Below, piece after piece: positions 9,097 to 19,129 of a stretch of 25,000 nt of DNA. Below the pieces are notes generated by a model. The model was not told where the DNA came from. It saw only the letters and a program-made list of their open reading frames with translations, and made no database searches. A program made the translations under genes and the position numbers. The DNA lies in contig CM022666.1 in the NCBI GenBank assembly GCA_012295275.1, forward strand, positions 582,501-607,500. The letters run 5' to 3'. The first letter of the stretch is position 1. Each line of letters opens with the position of its first letter. Source of the DNA: Chrysomallon squamiferum. Taxonomy: Eukaryota > Mollusca > Gastropoda > Neomphalida > Peltospiridae.

Positions 9097-9199
9097 ATAA
9101 ATTTAGGATATACACAGAGATACATATATAGCTATGATTTATAAATGGAAAACTACTTAAACAAAAACTTCACATAACCTTTCAAAAAGCGAAGAAGAC

Positions 9200-9660
9200 A
9201 TTCTCAACAGCTGTAATAAAACCGCCCGGTGTACAGTCTAGCTAGTCTGTGTAACGGATAAAAGCATAAAGTCTTATTCCACCTCAAGTGCAATTGAAAA
9301 GTGAAAATGACATCCCCTACGGACAAATTGACACACGGACTATTGAGAATCATTTCTTCGCCTATAATAGGGCGGCAGATAGTAATAATGATGACTTCTA
9401 ATTTCATTTGTATTCGGGGACCTTAGCAAACAATTTAGATGATGTTTATTGGTCCGGAATTAGCATTAATTGGGAAGTATGCTTAGTGAAATTGCCGATG
9501 GCATGCAGGAGATAGAAGAAATACTTCTTGCAGTTCATTCGCACGAGAGACTGAGAGGGGTTAGAAATAAAATAAAAAATTCCGAGAAATTGAATAAGAG
9601 CAAACAATCAGCATAATGCAATAAATAATTTCACTGTGGTAATTGTATTATTTTAAGAAT
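9200..9660. other. Unique-sequence island, candidate conserved non-coding element
   Basis: Balanced sequence with E-box CAGCTG (9208-9213), the NK2-type word TCAAGTG (9284-9290), a forkhead-like TGTTTATT (near 9444) and CATTAATTGG (near 9464). The minus-strand 67-codon frame (9204-9407) shows no recognised domain. Confidence 0.38.
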
Positions 9661-9664
9661 TTGA

Positions 9665-10114
9665 ATGAAGAAGAAGAAGAAGAAGAAGAAAAAAGAAGGT
9701 TAAAATGGTTAAAAAAAAAAAAAAAGAATGAAAGAAAGAAAAGAAAAGAAGAAAGATAATTTGATGAAAGAATTAAAAAAGAAAAAACAAAAAGAAACAA
9801 CAGATAAAATAACGACAGCAAGAAAAAGAAAAATTAAAGAATTTATTTTTGTTTTGTTTTGTTAGTTTTTTTTTTTTTTTTTTTTTTTTTTTATTTTTTT
9901 TTTTTTTTTTTTTAATTTTTTTTTTTTTTTTTCTTTGGTTAACAAAAACCATATATTATTGTTTCAACATAATTAATAATTAATGAGCATTCACTCGCAC
10001 TTTCAAAAATATTTTTGGTTATTTTAATAAATTATTTATTTATTTATTTATTTTATTTTATTTTATTTTTTTTGTTTTTATTTATTTATTTTTTTATTTA
10101 TTTATTTATATATA

Positions 10115-10168
<54 letters not shown>
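9665..10168. repeat. Low-complexity block: (GAA)n, poly(T), (TTTA)n, (TTA)n
   Basis: GAA units (9665-9690), A-rich sequence, a T tract of about 66 bases with few interruptions (9866-9932), TTTA and TTTTA arrays (about 10032-10120) and a clean TTA array (about 10123-10169). Confidence 0.92.
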
Positions 10169-10171
<3 letters not shown>

Positions 10172-10989
10172 TCTAAATGTATTTTTAACTGTTTTAACAA
10201 CAAATTAACTACCTTTTCTAGAAAATAAATAATTTTTAAAAAAAAAAATTAACGAGACAGTTTAAAGAAATAATCACATCTAAATGTTGTAGTGGGGTTT
10301 ACAAATGTTTTGTTTGAAAATGATGTGTACATCGAAAAAAACTTAATTATTTGTGTGTTTCCGAAAATAAATGTTCATGTTAAAAGAAATTATATCAAAA
10401 TATAATTTCGATATTAGTAAAGAAAAAAACGTATTTTTAAAACAGATCTATATTTTTTCTAAACTGAGAAAATATACAAATATATTTCAAGTTCGATACG
10501 AACTGAAAGTGATGTACACAATTCAATTCACCAAATTTATATTTATTTTAAAATTTTCTTTATTAAGATCAAACATTTATTTACATAAAAGCAAAACAAA
10601 ATAAAACAAAACTAAAAATGAAACATAGCAAAAAAAGCAAAATAAAACGGAATAAAAATAAAAATAAAAATAAATAAATAAAAAAAAATAAAAAAAAATA
10701 AAATAAAATAAAATAAAACAAAACAAAACAAAAAAAAAAATAAAACAAAACAAAATAAAATAAGGAATAATCGTAACATAATTTAATAAAATATTTTTAA
10801 AAAGGGAAAATATTACTTTTGAAATTCATCCGTATTTATTTCGTTTGCAAATATTAAAAAATGCTTATAAATAAATAAATAAATAAATAAATATAATAAT
10901 TATTTATTTTTATTATATTTATTATTATTATTTTTCCTTAAATACTTGTTAAAGCTGGTGATGATTATAACGATGATTATAATAATGAT

Positions 10990-11025
<36 letters not shown>

Positions 11026-11205
11026 CATTATCATTATCATAACAGAAACTAAATCGACTAAACAATAATATAAAATAAATGGCGAAGAAAAAAATTAAGA
11101 ATAAAATAATAATAAAAATTAAAATGTTAAATAAATAAATAGCTTTATAATAATAATATACAAAAAAAAAAAACATAAAAGAAAATAATTAAATACTTAA
11201 ATGCA
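10169..11205. other. Very AT-rich stretch with A-rich simple repeats
   Basis: No gene. Includes A-rich AAAAT/AAAAC arrays (about 10640-10765), AAAT arrays (about 10870-10895) and an AAT array (about 10997-11022). The 77-codon frame at 10371-10604 is Lys/Ile/Phe/Asn rich, as expected from AT-rich chance sequence. Confidence 0.6.
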
Positions 11206-11480
11206 AATTCAGCTTGAAAATGCAATTAAGTACACTACTAACACAAGCACAGGATGTAGAAATTGACAACAATTGAATGACGTAAGCAGGAAATTAATCA
11301 ATCAAACAAGGACGTCACACTGAAACGGTACATGTACTTTACTTGTAACAGTGGGCGTGTCTTACTACAGCGACATTCAGAGAGGTCAGATGAATAATTA
11401 AACAGACCTGTGCAGAGGTTAAACATCTGAGCGGAGATTAGTAACCTGTTGACTTGACCCCCCCCCCGCACCAAACCCAC
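11206..11480. other. Unique-sequence island with PBX/HOX- and CRE-like words, C10 run
   Basis: Contains TGACGTAA (11278-11285), ATCAATCA (11297-11304, reverse TGATTGAT as in PBX/HOX composite sites), GACGTCA (11311-11317), the palindrome GTACATGTAC (11328-11337) and a C10 homopolymer (11458-11467) that is unusual in this AT-rich window. Confidence 0.35.
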
Positions 11481-11499
11481 CATTATATATGAGAAACTA

Positions 11500-12080
11500 G
11501 AAAAAAATAAAAATAAAAAAAAATAAAAAAATGTTTTCTTTCTTTAAGAATTTTTATTTCTCTCATAGGTTTTTTTATTAATATTTTATTCATTCTAACA
11601 TTTTTCCTTCGTTCAGTCTATAGAACCATAATATGTTGACACAACGTCAGAATTAATCTATTTTTAATTGTGTTTTTTTCTATACATTTGTTTCTATTTG
11701 TTTTACTGTGGTTTTTTTTTATCTTTTCTTTTCTTTTCTTTCTTATGTTTTTTTCTTTTTACTTTCGTATTAATTTGCCTTGCAACGTTTTTTTTGTTTG
11801 GGTTTTTTTCGTTTTATTCACAGAAAAGAAATATATTTTCATAACATTGTTAGAGGACATCACAATTAATTATTCAATATATATTTGAATTCTGTGTTAC
11901 TGTGTGGTTCAGCTTAGCTGTAGATACTTCCTCTTTATCTTTTATGCTGTTTTGTGTCTTAATTAGATTGTTCTTCTTTCTTCTTCTTCTTCTTCTTCTT
12001 CTTCTTTCTTCTTCTTTTTTCTTCTGTTTACTCTTTATATCGGTATTTCTGAATGTTCCTAAGGTTTGGTAAATAAGATA
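11500..12080. repeat. T-rich stretch with (TTC)n array
   Basis: AT-rich and T-rich sequence with no gene. A TTC/CTT array runs about 11971-12021. The Phe-rich 72-codon frame at 11670-11888 is a composition artefact. Confidence 0.7.
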
Positions 12081-12119
12081 TTTGAATAATTATTTTATTT
12101 ATTTTTTTCTCCGTCTTCT

Positions 12120-12260
12120 TCTGATTGCTGTTGTTGTTGGTGTTGTTATTAGCAGTAGGAGGAGGAGGAGAAGCAGCAATAGTAGTAGTAGTTGCAGTAG
12201 TAATAGTAGTATAATAGTGGTAGTAGTAGTAGTAGTAGCAACAGCAGCAGTGGTAATAAT
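12120..12260. repeat. Mixed GTT/AGG/AGT/AGC trinucleotide block
   Basis: GTT units, then AGG (about 12157-12170), AGC/AGT units and a clean AGT tract (about 12222-12238) ending in CAG-like units. Confidence 0.85.
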
Positions 12261-12374
12261 AGTATAAACATATGAAACAGTTTGTAAAACAATTTGTTTA
12301 ACCCCTTTTAAAAACTCAGTCTGTTTAGTTAAAGTTCCTTTTTTTGTTGGAAATAGGTGTACGTGTTTATGAGG

Positions 12375-12375
12375 T

Positions 12376-12450
<75 letters not shown>

Positions 12451-12488
12451 GATGAAATGAGATGAGATTAAATGAAATGAGATGAGAC
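12375..12488. repeat. (GA)n array with GAGATGAAAT tail
   Basis: A GA dinucleotide array of about 73 bases with a single C interruption (12375-12447). It passes into degenerate GAGATGAAAT-type units (12448-12488). The Ser-Leu-rich minus-strand frames are its translation. Confidence 0.95.
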
Positions 12489-12986
12489 AGAGAAAGAGAG
12501 AACACACGACAAGTATTTGATCCCAGATCCACACAAACACAAACTTTATCAGTTCTGACATGCAAAACGACAATGACAACATTCACAAGACTCCAGTGTC
12601 TCACTTTCAGTAACGAAACTGAACCTGCGTAACCAGATTCTGTTTATTTTTTTTTTTCCGTAACACTTCGTAACGACAAAAACAACACCTGTGCGAGAGA
12701 CACTCACACAATAGCACCCCCTGTCACAGCACGCCCGGGTGACCCGCGATCTCCTCCACCCATTCAACCGAACACTCCCTCGTTGTCAAAAAAAAAAAAA
12801 CCCCAAAGGGAGGTAATTCATCTCGACCGGTGAGAGAAGACAAGGGGTTAATCGCATTGTAAAGGGTTCAAAAAGTTCAGCTGCTTCATCACTCTCGCCG
12901 ATTGTTGCCAGCTTAGTTCTGAAAACGATCTCTTTTGTATGCGTATCCCAGCTATTTTCATAAAAAGCAATCCACACTGGCGCACC

Positions 12987-13197
12987 ACAATGGCGGGATA
13001 CAAGATAACATCACCGCTTGTCGCACGGCACAATGGGACAACAATGGCCGCCGTCAGGGGTGGGTAACTCTAGAACGTTAAAAGAGGTTTGTCGTCCTCC
13101 GGATGGGAATATAAATTGACCACACGCTAATGCGATTTTATCGTCCATTTCGTTTGCTCATCGGAACGTTAACAATGTTTTCTGACTGCAACAATGG
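12987..13197 (+). promoter_or_regulatory. Cluster of five SOX-type sites
   Basis: The ACAATG core of SOX HMG-box sites occurs five times, all in the same orientation: ACAATGG at 12987-12993 and 13030-13036, AACAATGG at 13040-13047, AACAATG at 13171-13177 and AACAATGG at 13190-13197. The second and third are 10 bp apart, one helical turn. Sequence between them is unique, so the words are not copies of one tandem repeat. A SOX-bound enhancer is inferred. Confidence 0.4.
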
Positions 13198-13272
13198 ACC
13201 AGGTGGGAAAATGTGGTTTCCTTGAATTAACAGAGTTCGCTGCTTCTGTTTAACTTTCATTAGCACGGCCGA

Positions 13273-13300
13273 GGGCGGGGCGATGGGGCAGTTATAAAAT
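13273..13300 (+). promoter_or_regulatory. GC box plus TATA-like word, possible core promoter
   Basis: The SP1-type word GGGCGGGGC (13273-13281) is followed 11 bases later by TATAAAAT (13293-13300). A start site would fall near 13323. No convincing open frame or donor follows, so this is only a candidate. Confidence 0.25.
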
Positions 13301-13519
13301 ATAATAAGGCGGAGCTTCAGGTTTGACAATAAAAAAAAAAGGGGTCGCCAAATATTGGACTTGTCAACGTCTGTTCCCCTGGCCTCTTTTTGTACAAAGT
13401 TAATGAAGCGTGTCTAAAAGATGTCATACACACTGCGAAGAAAAGTATGCAGGAATTCACTAGGAAATTAACAACCGTGACCGTGTATAAAAATGTGATA
13501 AAAATTTAGTTAAAAAGAG

Positions 13520-13522
13520 AAA

Positions 13523-13594
<72 letters not shown>

Positions 13595-13720
13595 AAAAAA
13601 TAAATAAATAAAATAAATAAATGATGTAGACAAAACGAAATAAAGTAATGAAAAAGTATAAAAAAAAAAAAAAAAAAAAGTAAAAATTATAAATAAAGAG
13701 AGAGAAAGAAAAAGAAAGAA
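13520..13720. repeat. (AATA)n array and A-rich flank
   Basis: A clean AATA tetranucleotide array of about 18 units (13520-13593), less regular AAAT units to 13622, an A-run of about 18 (13661-13679) and GAAA units (about 13698-13724). Confidence 0.95.
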
Positions 13721-13779
13721 AGAAGAAGGTACAACTTCTAGGCAGACAGTACAATCTGTTTAAAACTGTATATCATAAA

Positions 13780-14560
13780 CTAGTAATTGCTAACACAAAG
13801 CTGCTCTCTCCCGGCCAATCCGCTAAACCTGTACAAATTGCTGTTAATAGTGTGCGGAATTACTGGCAAGTGGGTGTCATTGAACAAAAAAAAAAAAGCC
13901 GATACTCTGCCTTCAATGGCCGTGTTTATTGTTACAACCAGCAGAAATTCATTGACTGGAAAGAATTTTAAGAAAAACGAAAAGAAAGAGAAGCGAAAAA
14001 GAAGAAAACACAAACTTTCCAAATAGCTAACACATGAATCGCCCGTTTTCCTTAAACATTTCTTCTTTATTTTCTTACCTCCGCGCGAGAAAGCTTAACT
14101 CTTCTAAGCGATTAATACTTCCAGCGATCTCGCGACTTTGAAGCAATCTGATTGCCACCTGTCTGCAGATGGAAAAAATGACCCACAGCTTAAGTGTGCA
14201 TCTGGTATATAATACAGGCCCACGTGAAAGCGATTACCCCTCATTAGCAAGGATAAAAACCTTTAACAAAGTTAATTTGGAATAAAAGAAATATTATCGT
14301 TTGCTTATAGGCGGCAAGTGTGCAACTGGAAGAAAGCATTCACAATTAACACAATGCTGTTTGCATTCGCACGCACTCGAGACGGTGGACGGACAAATGG
14401 ACGGATGACTAACACGTGTTTTCCACAGTCATACAGTGTACAGTGTGTGCTGCTTCTACATACAGACCAAACCAAGATCTGTGTGTTAAATAACGTTACA
14501 GTGTATAGAGAAATACGTTATCTCGATTTAAATTGTCTTTTTCCCCTACATGTTAATAAA
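13780..14560. other. Unique-sequence island, candidate conserved non-coding element
   Basis: Non-repetitive sequence with an 80-codon minus frame and a 79-codon plus frame overlapping at 13780-14026, and a 127-codon plus frame from 14318 to 14701. None shows a recognisable domain, and the third runs into AT-rich and CAGA-repeat sequence. The E-box cluster at 14156-14226 is the most distinctive part. Confidence 0.38.
14156..14226. promoter_or_regulatory. E-box cluster with NK2-type site
   Basis: Four E-boxes in 71 bp: CACCTG (14156-14161), CAGATG (14166-14171), CATCTG (14199-14204) and CACGTG (14221-14226). The second and third are the same site on opposite strands. TTAAGTG (14190-14196), an NK2 homeodomain-type word, lies between. 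Binding by bHLH and NK2 factors is inferred from known family preferences. Confidence 0.38.
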
Positions 14561-14599
14561 TGGACAGATTTATATACATACACATATATACATGGATAC

Positions 14600-15047
14600 G
14601 TAGTCAGACACAGACAGACAGACAGATTGTTGTCCAATAATTTCTTAAATAAAGAACATAAGATAATTTTAATATTTTATTTTTGTATCAGCCAAATGTA
14701 ACGTTATAAGAGATAATGATACAAACAGGTAAATAATAATTATAATGTGATATTTTACAACATGTACACCTATTAAACATATTAATACATGTATGTGTGC
14801 CTGTACGCACGTTGGTATCTTTGTATGTGCGTGCATATTTCCGACACAACATCAGTAAATAAAGAAGTAATTGTAACAAAATATGACGTTACAAAACAAA
14901 TACAAATCGTCAGCCACGTGACTCTGATGTAAAAATAAGAAGAAAAAGAAAAAAGAACAAAGTTTATTTAAACCATTTCCTTATAAGACATGTAATGTAA
15001 TAATTCAGTATATTATCTACAGAAAAATAGGAGTTTATAACAGATAA
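14600..15047. other. AT-rich stretch, no gene
   Basis: A short CAGA run (about 14607-14626), then AT-rich unique sequence. A minus-strand 63-codon frame (14688-14879) is not recognised. Confidence 0.45.
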
Positions 15048-15048
15048 C

Positions 15049-15094
<46 letters not shown>

Positions 15095-15147
15095 GTAATA
15101 ATAGTAATAATAGTAATAATAATAATAATAATAACAATTACAGTAAC

Positions 15148-15193
<46 letters not shown>

Positions 15194-15217
15194 GTATTAA
15201 TAGTATTGATAGTAATA

Positions 15218-15248
<31 letters not shown>

Positions 15249-15500
15249 AAGCAACAACAATTATAGAAACAATAACTAATAAAAAAAGCAGCAGTAACTA
15301 CAACATCACCACCAACAACAACGGCAGTAATAAAAAAAAGCCGCAACAATAGCTTCAACAACACAGCAGCAATAATAACAGTGATGATGATGATGATGAT
15401 AGTTTTAGTAGTAGTATTAAAAGCAACAGCAGCAGCAGCAATAATGGAGCAGTAGAAGTAGTAGTAGTAGTTATTGTTGTTTTGTTGTTGTAGCAGCAGT
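15048..15500. repeat. (AAT)n array with mixed trinucleotide tail
   Basis: An AAT array of about 200 bases interrupted by AGT and AAC units (15048-15248). It is followed by degenerate AAC/AGC/ATG/AGT trinucleotides, including ATG (about 15380-15400), CAG (about 15426-15440) and GTA (about 15456-15471). Confidence 0.93.
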
Positions 15501-16540
15501 AGCAGTAATTAATGTATAATTTACAACTATATCATTCAAGAGATGCGTTAACATCACTGACAACACCATCACGTAATTAAAAAATAAAAAATAAAATAAA
15601 AAAAACTACCAAGTGACATCTAACTGTTATCCAAGAAATGAGGTGAACGTAATTAGTTTTGTTTCACAGCGCTTCACCGAGTTCGAGCACGCTACACCGA
15701 GCACGAAGGGGTTTTTTTTCTTCTAATCTAACCAGTTCACCATTTCTGTGTACGGTTCATAATTAAACAGGGAGTACAACCTTTAACCCACGCTCTTGAC
15801 CGCGTCAGATTTGCCGTCAAGTGAAGTGAAGATGTTTCTTTTTTTTCTTCTTTTCTTCTTCTTCTTCTTCTTTCCAACACTAATCATTATGAATACTGAA
15901 AAATTTGACCAGAAAGAAAAAAAGAAGAAAAAAAAAGAAAGAAAGAGAAAACGAAAAGCTCAAAAGGGAAGCCCGTGCAAAGAGGTTGTAAGTCGCTCTT
16001 TTCAGAAGTATAATGATGCACACTTGTATAAACGCTGGGGCTTTTCACAGTTATAATGATTTCTCCCGCCCGCTAACAGCCGGCTCTCATTGGATCGTTT
16101 TATCACACATTTTCCGCACGGTTGATAGGAGAAGGCGAGAATAAGACAAAAAAACACTCGCTAATTGCATCAATATTGCAAAGCCGTTTAAAAGAATAGA
16201 AATGATCACGTGCGCACCATAAGTTTGATTCCTAACTTCTGGGGGCTTTTTTTTTTCTCTCTCTCTCTCTCTCTCTTTCAATCTTTCTCTCCTTCCGCGG
16301 TTGTAATGAGTGCCACCCGCTCGAGATTTCACCGGAAGCACTGGCCCGTTTCGTTTCTGACGTTACTCTGCACGCGCTGGTTGAGAGCGGGATCGAGACA
16401 AGTGCACGCGCAAAGCGTTTCGCTTTCAACTCTGGCAATTTGTAACAGCGCCGCCATATGCAGAATTCATTATGTTAAGTCGCGAAGTTTAATTCCAAAT
16501 AATTTACCTACCGTTTCGATATCAATCGAGATTTAATGAG
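15501..16540. other. Unique-sequence island, no gene recognised
   Basis: GC-balanced apart from a TTC tract (about 15843-15872), an A/G-rich run (about 15915-15960) and a T/CT tract (about 16248-16285). Frames at 15796-16056 and 16210-16536 span these simple tracts and have no recognised domain. The part at 16300-16480 is CpG-bearing with an ETS-type ACCGGAAGCA (16331-16340) and CACGCGC words (16371-16377, 16405-16411), similar in flavour to 1630-1910. Confidence 0.4.
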
Positions 16541-16672
16541 CGAGAGAAAACGAGGCCAAGAAAAACAGAAATATCAGTTTACGATATTTTATTTTTTTTT
16601 TTTTTCACATCAACTTATGATTCTCGAGTAACGAACGTAGCAGAACTCTGTTGGGACCTGCTCGTTTTCTGA

Positions 16673-16741
16673 AACCCGCGTAACCCGGAATAACCCGGAG
16701 CAACCCGGAATAACACGGAGTGACACGGAACATCCTGGAGA
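16673..16741. repeat. Diverged 10-bp tandem repeat, about 7 copies
   Basis: Units based on AACCCGGAAT start at about 16673, 16682, 16692, 16702, 16712, 16722 and 16732. The trailing bases alternate between GGAAT and GGAGN, which suggests an older 20-bp unit. Later copies drift from CCCGG to CACGG to CCTGG, so divergence rises left to right. The unit is unusually GC- and CpG-rich for this window. Confidence 0.75.
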
Positions 16742-16828
16742 AAAGTGGAATTGTAGGTTTTTCAATGTGTGATAGAAAAACTCGCAAACCAAGCATATAA
16801 CACATCATTAAAACATGATCATCTCTCT

Positions 16829-17000
16829 CAGTATATGATGATGTTGTTGATGTTGATGTTAATGAAGATGAAGACTGTGATAACGATGACGATGTTAGTG
16901 ATAAATAAATGAATGAATAACCACAAAGCATTTTTCTTTTTTTTTTTTTTTTTTTTCTTTTTCTTCTTCTTTTCTTCTTCTTCTTCTTCTTCTTATTATA
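16829..17000. repeat. GATGTT-type tract, poly(T) and (TTC)n
   Basis: Degenerate GATGTT/GATGAA triplets (about 16837-16895), then a T tract (about 16937-16956) and a TTC array (about 16963-16994). Confidence 0.88.
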
Positions 17001-17582
17001 TATATATTTGCTGTCAGACTTCTTTGCCTGAAATACTCTATTTGTTATTAATTTATTTTCTTTCTTTCGTTTCTTCTTTTTTTTTTTCTCCTCTTCTCCT
17101 TGTATTTATTTATTTTTCATTTATTTCGTTTAATCTTGTTTTTTATATAATTAATTTTTTATTGTTATTTTTATTTTATTTTATTACACTAATTTTGATT
17201 TATTTAAATGTTTTATATACATATTTACTTTATGCTGTTGATCATGGAATATTTATTTCTAAGGTATAATCGAATAATTAAATTACGAACACAGCAAATA
17301 AATAAACAATCAAACAAAGAAAAACATTATAATAATTTTATTAATAATAATAATTGAAAATATGATAATTATTATTTCATAAATGATGATAATTAAAATG
17401 AAAATGACAAAGACATAAAAAAAAAATTATAACAACAACGATAATAATGATGATGATGATGAAAAGGACAATAAGCAATAAAAAAAAACAAAAAAAAACC
17501 CCGGATATTGTTAATGAAACAACAAATATATCATTTTTACACACCTAAATGTAATATGAAAAGAAATTTAAAATCGTTTAGG

Positions 17583-17585
<3 letters not shown>
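17001..17585. other. Very AT-rich stretch, no gene
   Basis: T-rich to about 17240, then A- and AAT-rich. The Phe/Ile/Leu-rich 118-codon frame at 16913-17269 is a composition artefact. Confidence 0.6.
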
Positions 17586-17616
<31 letters not shown>

Positions 17617-17809
17617 GAAAGAAGAGACAGCGTAATTTACAAATATAGAAGTAATAATAATCTTTAAAAAAAACAACAATAATAATAAAAAAAAAAACGG
17701 AAACGCAAATTCTGAGGGGAAAATAATAATCAAAAAACATTAAAAGTTCTGGGAAAAAAAAAAAAAAAAAGAAAAGAAAAAAAAAATTTTTTTTTTTTTT
17801 TTTTTTTTT
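17586..17809. repeat. A30 tract and abutting A-tract/T-tract palindrome
   Basis: An A run of 30 (17586-17615), A-rich sequence, then A-runs (about 17753-17786) directly joined to a T-run of about 24 ending at 17809. The A-to-T junction can fold into a perfect A:T hairpin and would be prone to slippage and assembly error. Confidence 0.85.
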
Positions 17810-17918
17810 AGAAAGACTGAAAATCTCAAGCCTATCAGCAGCACCATTTACTTTTCGGCATTTTAGCGTCTCCCTTGGGTAAGTATAAAATCGACATCCT
17901 CCCGAGAACCGAAACGAA

Positions 17919-18041
17919 ATGAGGTGTACGCTCTCCGCTTTATGTTCTTTAGTGGCGGTGGGCGCTTGTAATGGAGCGACGTTGACGACTATACCACATC
18001 AACACGACGGCTTTTTTCAGTACCTTCGTATCACAGATACC
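17919..18041 (+). CDS. Possible first coding exon with signal-peptide-like start
   Basis: ATG at 17919 opens 41 codons ending at a GT donor-like word (ACC|GTGAGG, GT at 18042-18043, phase 0). Without splicing the frame becomes Phe-rich and stops shortly after. The N-terminus (MRCTLSALCSLVAVGACNGA) looks like a secretory signal peptide, with possible cleavage after VGA or NGA. GC and CpG content are much higher than in the flanks. A TATAAAA word at 17884-17890 lies 29 bases before the ATG, leaving little room for a leader. A strong donor-like word, G|GTAAGTAT at 17878, also lies just upstream and could instead end an exon starting after the T-tract near 17811. No second exon is identified, so this is tentative. 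Confidence 0.22.
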
Positions 18042-18043
18042 GT

Positions 18044-18600
18044 GAGGTTTTTTAATTTTTTAATTTTTTTTTTTTTTATTTAACTCTAATTTCCCCACAA
18101 AACAGATATGTTACCAAAATGTGGAATTAAAAGAAAGCGGTAAAACTTTGATACCGGATCAGGGATATCTTTTTTTTTTTTTTTTTTTTTTTCTCATCCT
18201 TTTTTCCCTCTTCACCCTCATTAACGTTGAAGCGTCGAATTAAAGCACAATAAAATGTGAATTGATTTACCACGTTTTATCATCAGTGTCTTGAGATCTA
18301 ATTTAGGCGGTGAGATGCCGCTGATATTATGAGAGGAAATAAAAAAACAAAACAAAACAGTGATGGCGGAAAAAAAAAAATAATGAAAATGAAAAAAAAA
18401 AAAAAAAAAGCATGTTTCTTCTCCTCTTCAAAACAACAAATAAATAAATAAAATTACGCCTGGGGGGAAAAAAAAGGATGATGAGAAAATGATGATATAA
18501 TGATGACAATAATAACGAGACGAAGAAGAATGGGTCTATGTCAAAACAATAAAAAAAAAGAATTCAGAAAAAAAGTGTTTTAAAGATTCAAAGTAAAAGG
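18044..18600. other. AT-rich stretch with T and A runs, no gene
   Basis: Homopolymer T (about 18064-18077 and 18172-18192) and A (about 18371-18380 and 18392-18408) runs in AT-rich sequence. No coding signal. Confidence 0.55.
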
Positions 18601-18619
18601 GTTACATAAAGATTCATAT

Positions 18620-18860
18620 AAACAAACAGACACATTCATACAGACAAACAGACACAGAGACAAACAGACACAGACACAAATAAAAACAGTGGGACGGGTG
18701 CATAGGAGTGGACAGACAAACTGACATACGCATGGATAGATGGACGGAAGCACTGAGGAACACAGACAGAAAGACACGCATACACAGGCAGCAGACAGAG
18801 GTAAATAGATAGATAGAAACAGATAGATAGAAACATAGACAGATAGATAGATGAACAGAG
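18620..18860. repeat. Degenerate CAGACA/GATA simple repeat
   Basis: Decayed ACAGACA and ATAGATAG units without a long clean block. The Ser-Val-Cys-Leu-rich minus-strand frames are its translation. Confidence 0.85.
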
Positions 18861-18912
18861 AGAAGAAAGATTAGAGCAGCTTTATTTGTTTTCAACGTTT
18901 AATAACAATTTT

Positions 18913-18995
18913 ATATATGTATGTGTGTATATATATATGTATATATACGTACACATACATACATACATACATACATACATACATACATACATACA

Positions 18996-19031
<36 letters not shown>

Positions 19032-19034
19032 TAT
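18913..19034. repeat. (TA)n/(TG)n and (CATA)n microsatellite
   Basis: TATG/TA units to about 18950, a clean CATA array (about 18955-19023), then a TA run. Confidence 0.96.
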
Positions 19035-19129
19035 CTGATAGCCTATATATATATATATTTATCATTTTCTAATCACTACAATAAGCTATTTCACGGATTA
19101 TCGACAAGTGAATTATTTTTCTTTCTTTT

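Larger units (their letters stand above)
12489..13400. other. Unique-sequence island, candidate regulatory region
   Basis: About 900 bases of GC-balanced, non-repetitive sequence, apart from T- and A-runs (about 12646-12658 and 12788-12800). Overlapping minus-strand frames of 61-72 codons show no recognised domain. SOX-type words cluster at 12987-13197, and a GC box with a TATA-like word is at 13273-13300. Confidence 0.42.

Noticed and set aside
13370-13395. CArG-like box CCAAATATTGG near 13350
   Set aside because: Seven A/T bases instead of six between CC and GG, so it does not fit the SRF consensus.
14318-14701. 127-codon plus-strand frame, longest of mixed composition
   Set aside because: By a rough hand estimate a frame this long is expected about once by chance in 25 kb at this AT content. 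It spans a CAGA repeat and shows no motif I recognise.
15670-15690. GTTCGAGCA as a B box of another tRNA-like element
   Set aside because: The final C of the B-box consensus is missing and no A box lies upstream at the right distance.
16605-16931. 108-codon minus-strand frame
   Set aside because: Runs through the 10-bp tandem repeat and the GATGTT tract; composition follows the repeats.
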